64,000 nucleotides of DNA from Pycnococcus provasolii. Its lineage: Eukaryota > Chlorophyta > Pseudoscourfieldiophyceae > Pseudoscourfieldiales. Each line of letters opens with the position of its first letter. The first letter of the stretch is position 1. The position numbers and the translations under genes were made by a program. The stretch covers positions 310,001 to 374,000 of the forward strand of contig CP150567.1 of the NCBI GenBank assembly GCA_049487715.1, given 5' to 3'. The notes under the pieces were generated by a model, which had not been told where the DNA came from, did no database searches, and saw only the letters and a list, made by a program, of their open reading frames with translations. Shown here one piece after another: positions 57,947 through 64,000 of this stretch.

Positions 57947-58615
57947 CTACTGGTTAGACTCAGGTATTTTGTTCGTGGGTTCTCTTTTCGGCCGAGCGAG
58001 AACTTCCACGTACGGCTTGAGCTCGAAACCTGACAAGTTTGGGAAGATGTACTCCGGCTCTTTCATTTTGTCACGTTTAAACGTTCCACGGCTATTGATA
58101 CGTCCGAGGTTTCGCGATCCCGTTCCCCTGTAGTAGTGCCTGTTAACTCTTTTCGTCGTGAGTCGGTAGTACCCTTGTGCAGGAACGCGTCGCGCGTACG
58201 AGCGCGTCTGCTGAAGGTTTATCCCACAGGCACCCGCACTTCTCACGTGCGTGAGTGCGCTGAGTGCGAACGGCGCATAGGATGATGTATTTGCAAGACC
58301 ACCAACACCTTTGCCGGCTGCAAAGCCAGTATGCGTGCTACACAAGCGAGGCGTAGACACAGTAGCTGACACCGTAGACATAGCTGTCATATTATTCTGT
58401 GTTTGCTGATGAGCGAGATCACGAGTTGTTCTTGCCGACGCACACAACAGTGCTGTTGTTGTTGACGACCCCATAGATACATGTCTTTTTGTAGATATGC
58501 ATGAAGAGATCGATCGAGACAGTTTGAAGAAACCTGTCAAAGGTAGAACACTACTTGATGATACTGCTACTGCACCTGCACCTGCACCTGCTAGACTGTG
58601 ATACACACCAGACAT
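57947..58615 (-). CDS. MRPL41: Mitochondrial large ribosomal subunit protein mL41
   Basis: The C-terminal 90 residues match mL41 (MRP-L27/L41): a basic NRHYYRGTGSRNLGRINSRG segment, then PEYIFPNLSGFELKPYV, which corresponds to the P-x-Y-V-V-P-D-L-TGF-x-LKPYV signature of plant and yeast proteins. The first ~125 residues are Ser/Ala/Thr-rich with Arg and serve as a long mitochondrial presequence. Start is set at the ATG at 58615 (MSGVYHSLAGAGAGAVAVSS); sequence upstream in frame is a repeat of ACTGAC units and rejected. It converges with the RRM-like gene, 68 bp between coding ends. Confidence 0.85.
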   Translation of the reverse strand: MSGVYHSLAGAGAGAVAVSSSSVLPLTGFFKLSRSISSCISTKRHVSMGSSTTTALLCASARTTRDLAHQQTQNNMTAMSTVSATVSTPRLCSTHTGFAAGKGVGGLANTSSYAPFALSALTHVRSAGACGINLQQTRSYARRVPAQGYYRLTTKRVNRHYYRGTGSRNLGRINSRGTFKRDKMKEPEYIFPNLSGFELKPYVEVLARPKREPTNKIPESNQ

Positions 58616-59018
58616 GATACACCACTGACGACACTGACACCGCTGCCACTGACACTGACACCACTGACGCCACTGCCGGGCAAGAATGACAGACAAGAAT
58701 GCCGGCCAGTACCACCTAAGCTTAACCACCTCATCACCTACTGTAAACAGGTCACCTAAACGGGAACACGGGAAACCCCTAAACACAAACCCGGAGGTTT
58801 TTTTGGAACGAATTCGGGGTTAAAAAAACAGTCCATCCTAAATGTACCTGTCGTCGTTCCTCGATGAAGGAAGGATCCCTCCCCGTGAATCTGCAGACAT
58901 TCCGTTTTTGTTTTCAGGGTTGGCTCCATCAGGTATCCCCCGCGGGGGAGGTTGTTTTGTTTTGTGTCCCCCAGCCGCCGCCATTCCCCCTCCATTCTCA
59001 ACTTTCACCACAAATACA

Positions 59019-59960
59019 ATGTCGGAGTCTCTTTCTTTGCGTGGCGAGCTTAAGGGCCACACGAACTGGGTTACCAGTATCGCGACCCCGCTCGATAACT
59101 CCGACGTCATCCTGACGTCGTCGCGTGATAAGACGGTCATCCTCTGGACGCTCACGCGCGAAGATACCAACTACGGATACCCGCGACGTTCACTCCATGG
59201 ACACTCGCACTTCGTCCAGGACGTCGTCATCTCCCTCGACGGACAGTTCGCGCTCTCCGGATCGTGGGACGGAACCCTGCGTCTCTGGGACCTCAACACC
59301 GGAAACACGACGCGCCGATTCATCGGACACACGAAGGATGTTCTGTCCGTCGCGTTCAGCGTCGACAACCGCCAGATCGTCAGCGGAAGCCGTGACCGCA
59401 CCATCAAGCTCTGGAACACGCTCGGTGAGTGCAAGTACACGATCCAGGAGCAGGACGGACACACGGAGTGGGTGTCGTGCGTGCGCTTCTCGCCCGTCAC
59501 GAGCAACCCCATCATCGTCAGCTGCGGCTGGGATCGCCTCGTGAAGGTGTGGAACCTCACCAACTGCAAGCTTCGCACCAACCTTGTTGGACACACCGGG
59601 TACATCAACACCGTCACCGTCTCCCCCGACGGATCGCTCTGCGCATCTGGAGGCAAGGACGGCGTTGCGATGCTCTGGGACCTCGCCGAGGGCAAGCGCC
59701 TGTACTCGCTCGACGCCGGCGAAGTCATCCACAGCCTCTGCTTCTCGCCCAACCGCTACTGGCTGTGCGCGGCGACCACCAAGGCGATCACCATCTGGGA
59801 TCTCGAGAGCAAGAGCGTCGTCGACGAGCTGCGCCCGGACTTCCCTCCGGTGGGAAAGAAGGCGCAGGTGCCGCACTGCGTGAGCCTGGCCTGGTCGGCC
59901 GATGGCGCGACGCTTTACAGCGGCTACACCGATGGCATCATCCGTGTGTGGTCCGTCTAA
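59019..59960 (+). CDS. RACK1: RACK1 (small ribosomal subunit WD40 scaffold)
   Basis: A 313-residue, seven-bladed WD40 propeller, the normal RACK1 length. Characteristic segments are [37 protein letters not shown], the [15 protein letters not shown] blade, [68 protein letters not shown] and a C-terminal DGIIRVWSV. It binds the 40S head and links translation to signalling. The ATG at 59019 is the first in frame that gives the canonical N-terminus. Codon third positions are almost all C or G (TCC, GGA/GGC, AAG), as expected for a highly expressed gene. Confidence 0.97.
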   Translation: MSESLSLRGELKGHTNWVTSIATPLDNSDVILTSSRDKTVILWTLTREDTNYGYPRRSLHGHSHFVQDVVISLDGQFALSGSWDGTLRLWDLNTGNTTRRFIGHTKDVLSVAFSVDNRQIVSGSRDRTIKLWNTLGECKYTIQEQDGHTEWVSCVRFSPVTSNPIIVSCGWDRLVKVWNLTNCKLRTNLVGHTGYINTVTVSPDGSLCASGGKDGVAMLWDLAEGKRLYSLDAGEVIHSLCFSPNRYWLCAATTKAITIWDLESKSVVDELRPDFPPVGKKAQVPHCVSLAWSADGATLYSGYTDGIIRVWSV

Positions 59961-60119
59961 GTCAAAGGCGACACATGAAAATTTTATGTGCCTGTGCCCA
60001 CCGCGAAAAAAAAAAATGGAAAAGAAAGAGGTTTCTTATTTCTGTAACGGACCCTCCTTTTTTTTCGGTTCTCAACAAACAAATCAAATTTTGAAAATTA
60101 CCTCTTTTATTACACAAAA

Positions 60120-61868
60120 TCATGCCTCCAAAAATGCCGAGAGGCGAGCTGCAAGAGCCTCAGCTCGAGCACGCGATTCGTCGCTATCATCGTCAGCACG
60201 GTTGTCGTCTAATGGAGGAGGAGAAGTAGAATCGTCATCCATTTCCACAACCTGTTTGACCGGAGGCTTCTGCTGCTTGGGTGGTGGCATAGGAGGCAGA
60301 GAACTCTCCTCCGTCGCTAATTCCGGTGGCGGTTTCGGACCCATCGCAGATGGCGACGACGACGCGTATAGTCCACCATGAAATGCAGCCGCGAAGCCTT
60401 GTGCCGTTCTCGCCTTGCGTTTCTCCGCGCCACGCCTCGCCACCTCGAGCTCACGGCGTATCGAGGCTGATCCAGGGTCAAGCGCCGATGCCTTGGCAAG
60501 GTCCGCCACCGCCGCCGACCACTGCCTAAGTCCCGCATTCGCACGACCACGTCTTGTGTACATCTTCAGCTGAGATGCGCGATCAAGGCTGTATTGCTTC
60601 CCCTTGATGTCCGCGCGAGCTAGCAGGCCCATTCCCGGTCCATGCTCGATGCCCCAGTTGTACTCAGCCACAGCCGCCTCGCAGGCGCCAGCCGTCTCCA
60701 CCGCCCGTCGCCAGCACGACGTTGATCCAGACGCATCTCCTGACTTTGCAAGTTCCTCCGCCAGCTTCGACCAGCAGAGGCTGAGATTGAGATGAAGCGG
60801 AACGCGTTGAACGACCTGCACGTTTCGTTCTTCGAGCTCAGCTGCGAGCTCAACCATGCCTGCCGTCCACTGCTTGTCCAAGTACCGCAGTGCCTTTTCG
60901 TACTTCTCAATCGCGAGTCGCATCTCCCCACGTTTGAATGACTCGTTACCAAATTCCTTGATCTGCAACGCGGCGGCGGCGCGATTCCCGTACTGGCTGT
61001 TTGCCATATTCGGGTGGTCCGCAGGCCACCGTTGGAACGGGTCGCCGTCCGGCTGCACGAGCGTTCCGTCGTCGTGCGCGTGCACGACTTCGTCGCTGCT
61101 AACGATGCGCACGGTCGTAAGCGGCTGGCTGCGCGAGCCTGTCTGCAGTGCCTCAATCTCGCGCAGCACGCCAAATCCAAAGAGCACGTGTCCGACGACA
61201 ACGCCTCTTCCGTCGCGCGACGGGCACCTGCCGAGCGTGATGACGAACCTGCTTCCGTATCTGTATGCGCCAGTGACTGGGTCTCTTGCGTGCGGTTCCA
61301 TGGACACGAGTCCACTTTCGTTGTGTTTTCGGCTTAAGGCTGCCTCTTCTGCGTTATCGAATAGTCTGTTTGCTTCACGATCTGCTGCGAAAGCACAAGC
61401 GCCCATGGGTTCGTCTTCGTCGCCGTCGTCGTCGTCGTCTGCGATATGTAAGGACGCCGCCGCGGCGTGCGCGTCTCGTCTTTGCTTGAGGTGTCCAAAG
61501 TGCAGGTTTGTATTGGAATTTGAACCCGACTGAGAATTGTCATTATCATCATGAGTGATTGCCATCAACAAGGTATCTGAGTACGTGAGTGGCACATGAT
61601 CACCACGAATACCACCACCATCAGCATCATCACCGTCATCCTCATCATCGTGTAAAGACCAAGTTCCCCTTTCTCCCGTGCATAGGCATCTGAAGTTCTC
61701 CGTGAATTGCGGTAGAGAGGAGGCGTGAGGAAGTGCCATGACAATACGCGCTGATGCTGATGCTGATGAAGAAGACAAAGAAGACACATTATTAGAAGAG
61801 ACGCCGTCCATGATGGAGACGTCCAGACACACACGAATCATTGGCAGAGATTCATCATAGGGCGCCAT
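60120..61868 (-). CDS. Cyp40-like cyclophilin-TPR co-chaperone, divergent
   Basis: A 582-residue protein with cyclophilin then TPR architecture, like Cyp40/PPID (Hsp90 co-chaperone). The cyclophilin part is degenerate: LPQFTENFRCLCTGERG and ESGLVSMEPHARDPVTG, then GSRFVITLGRCPSRDGRGVV and FGVLREIEAL align with the family. Asp/Asn/His-rich insertions, partly from triplet repeats, interrupt it, and the usual FHR catalytic segment is not visible. The TPR region starts AAALQIKEFGNESFKRGEMR and includes VPLHLNLSLCWSKLAEELAK and KMYTRRGRANAGLRQWSAAV followed by ADLAKASALDP. The Pro/Asp-rich C-terminus is unlike Cyp40. Peptidyl-prolyl isomerase activity is doubtful; Hsp90 binding through the TPRs is plausible. 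Confidence 0.75.
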   Translation of the reverse strand: MAPYDESLPMIRVCLDVSIMDGVSSNNVSSLSSSSASASARIVMALPHASSLPQFTENFRCLCTGERGTWSLHDDEDDGDDADGGGIRGDHVPLTYSDTLLMAITHDDNDNSQSGSNSNTNLHFGHLKQRRDAHAAAASLHIADDDDDGDEDEPMGACAFAADREANRLFDNAEEAALSRKHNESGLVSMEPHARDPVTGAYRYGSRFVITLGRCPSRDGRGVVVGHVLFGFGVLREIEALQTGSRSQPLTTVRIVSSDEVVHAHDDGTLVQPDGDPFQRWPADHPNMANSQYGNRAAAALQIKEFGNESFKRGEMRLAIEKYEKALRYLDKQWTAGMVELAAELEERNVQVVQRVPLHLNLSLCWSKLAEELAKSGDASGSTSCWRRAVETAGACEAAVAEYNWGIEHGPGMGLLARADIKGKQYSLDRASQLKMYTRRGRANAGLRQWSAAVADLAKASALDPGSASIRRELEVARRGAEKRKARTAQGFAAAFHGGLYASSSPSAMGPKPPPELATEESSLPPMPPPKQQKPPVKQVVEMDDDSTSPPPLDDNRADDDSDESRARAEALAARLSAFLEA

Positions 61869-61988
61869 ACTTATATTAATACCTTCTGCAGAACGAAATC
61901 CAAATAAATGGGAAGAAGTCCGGACGAAGAAGGTTCGGACGAAGGTTCTCTTTTGATTGTCTAAGAACTATGATAACTTTAGCGTCGG

Positions 61989-62033
61989 AAACCCTAACCC
62001 GATTTCACCCGAACGAACTAGGGTTAGGGTTAA
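61989..62033. promoter_or_regulatory. Telomere-like motifs upstream of Cyp40-like gene
   Basis: AAACCCTAACCC on one side and CTAGGGTTAGGGTTA on the other, in opposite orientation about 25 bp apart, 120-165 bp upstream of the Cyp40-like ATG. Confidence 0.6.
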
Positions 62034-62192
62034 GTTTGTCCCACTGACCACTGTTGCTTCCCACTGTGGTCTGTGGAATGAATTATTCGGGGTTAGGAGG
62101 GGAAGTCAAGTGCCAAAAAGTCAGATGTTTATTACTGTGTCCAAAACCCGAAAGTCACGTTTGGCCCCCCTCGACAAGGGAGGGTGGGTGGG

Positions 62193-62321
62193 GATGTCGA
62201 CGCAAGGTGCGGCGACAAAAGCACAGGATGCCACGCCCAGGCCGCGGCAGGAGAAGGGAGCCCGCCCGCCCGCCCGAAGGAAGGAAGGGAAAGAACCCAA
62301 CCCTGCTAACGCCTGATTAGG
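62193..62321. repeat. 129-bp direct repeat, left copy (A2)
   Basis: Begins GATGTCGACGCAAGGTGCGG and ends GCTAACGCCTGATTAGG. Identical by eye to 63359-63487. Its last 5 bp overlap the 23-bp repeat at 62317. Confidence 0.9.
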
Positions 62322-62529
62322 AGGGGAAGTCAAGTGCCATGTTATCGGCGAGCGGTAAGATCAGCCAGTCGAAGAAGAAGCGGCCTGCGTAAGTAGGCGG
62401 CGTGGCCCGGCTGATGTAGTGCTGCGATAAGCGTTTCGAGTCCACGGCCCATCCGCCGAGGAACTCGATTTTGCTGCGCGGAAGGGGAACCATTTCCGCA
62501 GCAGACGCGCCACCAGAGCGATCTCTCAC
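62317..62529 (-). pseudogene. Tyrosine recombinase C-terminal fragment
   Basis: About 70 codons. RDRSGGASAAEMVPLPRSKI corresponds to the HxLRxGGAS box II region of tyrosine recombinases with its catalytic Arg. EFLGGWAVDSKRLSQHYISR corresponds to the LGRWxSDxxxxYI stretch that holds the catalytic Tyr, then ATPPTYAGRFFFDWL. The stop codon lies in the B1 repeat. Upstream the frame is cut by a GGTGAGAGA low-complexity tract, and no N-terminal catalytic Arg region or reverse transcriptase is present, so it cannot encode an active enzyme. Confidence 0.6.
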
Positions 62530-63358
62530 CTCTCGCCTATCACCTCTCTCTCACCTCTCGCCTCCTCCGGTGGGCTGGCGCTAGCCCTCGTTGCCCACCG
62601 CGACGGCCGAATTAACAGTGCCCTGGGTATGAAGTTCGGGCCGAAAGCGGTTGGTGACACGAGCGGTGACTCTCCTCCTGCTGCCCTAGTGCTGCTGCTT
62701 ACAATTGGTGTGTGAGGCTCTGACTCGTCGTCGCTCTCTAGCATCAATTAACAGCCAACTGCTGCACTCCTTGCGTCTCTCGGTCCCTTGACGCCAGTAA
62801 CCAAGCTTTTACGCACTAATTAACCACTGATGCCCCAAGTCAATTCACCAATGGAGGACCTGTCCCCCTTAACAACTGCAGCTCGCCGGGACTGACAGCT
62901 GTGACTCTCGGGTTTGAATAGTAAAGAAAACGCTGTCCAAACGTTACTGTGACTTACTACCAACCACTACTTGACTCTCCTCGGCTTATACGTTAAGAAA
63001 CACACACACACTCCTGGAACGTGCACCTTAAGCACGTAAAAGCTTGCCCGAGTGAAGGGCACCGGTGTAACCGGGCCTCCCCCTCTTACCTCAGCCCACT
63101 CTTGGCACCGGGACCTTCCCCCGGGGCCACCTTATTCCTAAGTCCTAACTGTCTCTTCTCCTCCCCTTCTGACGCGTTGCCGCCACCTCCTTCCATCGGC
63201 CGCGCAGCGCCTCTTTCTCTTAACCCCCAAACACATCAAACACATCAGTGCACCCTCCGGGCATGACACGGGTTGGTCGGCGCCTCCAGGTGCCGCCATG
63301 AAACTGTGGACACAGTCCTACAGTGACCTCTGCGCGTAACTCCGACGCGCGAGTGCTT

Positions 63359-63487
63359 GATGTCGACGCAAGGTGCGGCGACAAAAGCACAGGATGCCAC
63401 GCCCAGGCCGCGGCAGGAGAAGGGAGCCCGCCCGCCCGCCCGAAGGAAGGAAGGGAAAGAACCCAACCCTGCTAACGCCTGATTAGG
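63359..63487. repeat. 129-bp direct repeat, right copy (A1)
   Basis: Identical by eye to 62193-62321. Its outer edge runs straight into GTTAGGG telomere-like repeats. Confidence 0.9.
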
Positions 63488-63580
63488 GTTAGGGCTAGGG
63501 AGTTATCTTAGGGTTAGGGAGTTAGGGTTAGGGTTAGGGAGTTCGGGTTAGGTTGTTAGGGTTTACAGGGGTTAGGGTTC
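63483..63580. promoter_or_regulatory. Telomere-like GTTAGGG block
   Basis: About ten GTTAGGG-type units with GGGAGTTA and TAGGGCTAGGG variants, immediately right of the retroelement remnant. It may be a promoter block like the others or the element's insertion target. Confidence 0.6.
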
Positions 63581-63908
63581 TTATTAGGAATAGGACGTCG
63601 TCTTTCGTGTCGTGCATTACCGGGTACTTACGTTCGCCGCCATACCTTTTTATTATCGTAGGAGAGTTGGTAGGGTAGGTAGATCACCGCTATTGTTTGA
63701 TCTTTCGCCAGTACAGTCTTTTTGTAGTCTCACACACCTTCTTACAGGTATTTCTCTCATAATAAAGTAGACTACATACAAGCTTCATGATAATGATGAT
63801 GGACGTAACTTTTGGTGTTTATGTTTTGTTATTGTACTGCATATGTCTCTCACTGTCACGATCGTCTGTGTTGTTTCGTTTATTAATATCTTCCCAGGTG
63901 CTCACGTA
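63581..63908. other. AT-rich intergenic region
   Basis: About 330 bp of AT-rich sequence with no supported gene; probably the 3' flank of the leftward gene at the window edge. Confidence 0.5.
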
Positions 63909-64000
63909 TCACCCGTTCTCATCCTCGGATTCGCTTCCTGGGTCTTCGGGGGGGGACAAATCAAACGCTTCGTCTTCGGCGGATGATGGGACAGCTGTGT
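63909..64000 (-). CDS. 3' end of a gene running off the window (acidic C-terminus)
   Basis: Thirty codons on the minus strand encode AVPSSAEDEAFDLSPPEDPG followed by SESEDENG and a TGA stop. The acidic Ser/Pro composition is typical of a disordered C-terminus. Everything upstream lies outside the window, so the product cannot be named. Confidence 0.4.
   Translation of the reverse strand, partial: TAVPSSAEDEAFDLSPPEDPGSESEDENG

Larger units (their letters stand above)
62093..63487 (-). mobile_element. Remnant of a tyrosine-recombinase retroelement with split direct repeats
   Basis: Two identical 129-bp direct repeats lie at 62193-62321 and 63359-63487 (period 1,166 bp). A second pair, 23 bp long (TTAGGAGGGGAAGTCAAGTG plus CCA), lies at 62093-62115 and 62317-62339. 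Read leftward the order is A1 - internal - B1 - A2 - B2, the split-direct-repeat layout of PAT/Ngaro-type elements of the DIRS order. The only coding trace is the C-terminus of a tyrosine recombinase between the repeats. The ~1 kb interior is far too short for gag and reverse transcriptase, so this is an internally deleted or non-autonomous copy. Telomere-like sequence touches both outer ends. Confidence 0.6.

Noticed and set aside
62093-63487. LTR retrotransposon
   Set aside because: The two repeat pairs are interleaved, there is no TG...CA ending, and the only coding trace is a tyrosine recombinase rather than a DDE integrase.
1-64000. Bacterial or contaminant contig
   Set aside because: Spliceosomal introns, RACK1, mL41, an HDEL signal, plastid transit peptides and ciliary genes all point to a nuclear algal genome.
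1-64000. tRNA or rRNA genes
   Set aside because: No cloverleaf-like or rRNA-like sequence was noticed by eye; a covariance-model search would be decisive and could not be run.

Overview
The window is nuclear DNA from a small, compact, GC-rich eukaryotic alga, most likely a green alga of prasinophyte type. The main reasons are plastid genes of the green lineage (a catalytically dead ClpR subunit, a PAP/fibrillin, uroporphyrinogen decarboxylase with a transit peptide), RACK1, a single-subunit organellar RNA polymerase, a mitoribosomal mL41 protein, basal-body and cilium genes (CEP120/UNI2-like, LRRC51-like, a sperm-tail PG-rich repeat protein), and sparse short introns that often start GTACGT. 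No exact species can be named from sequence alone.

Layout. 1-5.5 kb: three leftward genes (an SERBP1/HABP4-like RNA-binding protein, a small putative membrane protein, a proline-rich protein with an SRF/MADS-like core). 5.5-7.3 kb holds no recognisable gene. 7.4-16 kb: RNA polymerase RpoT, a DUF3326 protein, a seven-bladed RCC1/BLIP-II-like repeat protein and an armadillo protein. 16-17.4 kb is mostly simple repeats. 17.4-24.3 kb: PG-rich repeat protein, a membrane coiled-coil protein, CEP120-like, ClpR. 24.3-30 kb: an NTF2/SnoaL-like plastid protein, a decayed TPR gene, a hypothetical gene, an FSP1/AIFM2-like flavoprotein and a broken RAP-domain gene. 30.5-33 kb: a five-exon secreted tyrosine-rich LRR protein. 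34.9-41.2 kb: LRRC51-like, a DUF2236 oxygenase, a tail-anchored methyltransferase, an adaptin/TPLATE-like protein. 41.3-54.7 kb: WD40-(RING) gene, an unknown type I membrane protein, UROD, PAP/fibrillin, a type II membrane sialidase-like protein, a 5'-nucleotidase-like metallophosphoesterase with EF-hands, an ER thioredoxin/PDI protein ending in HDEL. 54.7-61.9 kb: HAD pyrimidine nucleotidase, an RRM-like organellar protein, mL41, RACK1, a Cyp40-like protein. 62.1-63.5 kb: the remnant of a tyrosine-recombinase retroelement with split direct repeats. The last 92 bases hold the 3' end of another leftward gene.

Genes often alternate strands, with 3' ends 14-160 bp apart and shared divergent promoters. 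The most striking regulatory feature is a telomere-like GGGTTA/CCCTAA motif or array in front of at least ten genes, usually 70-280 bp from the likely start codon. Four genes (HABP4-like, RAP, WD40-RING, metallophosphoesterase) each show one reading-frame break in the same direction, equivalent to one missing base. This looks more like assembly error than four independent mutations, but it is checkable.

Functionally the window is housekeeping rather than a pathway cluster: organelle expression (RpoT, mL41, ClpR, UROD, PAP), cytosolic translation (RACK1, HABP4-like), cilium biogenesis (three genes) and surface/secretory proteins (LRR protein, type I protein, sialidase-like, PDI). Initiation codons were moved to internal ATGs wherever the longest open frame began with a non-ATG codon.
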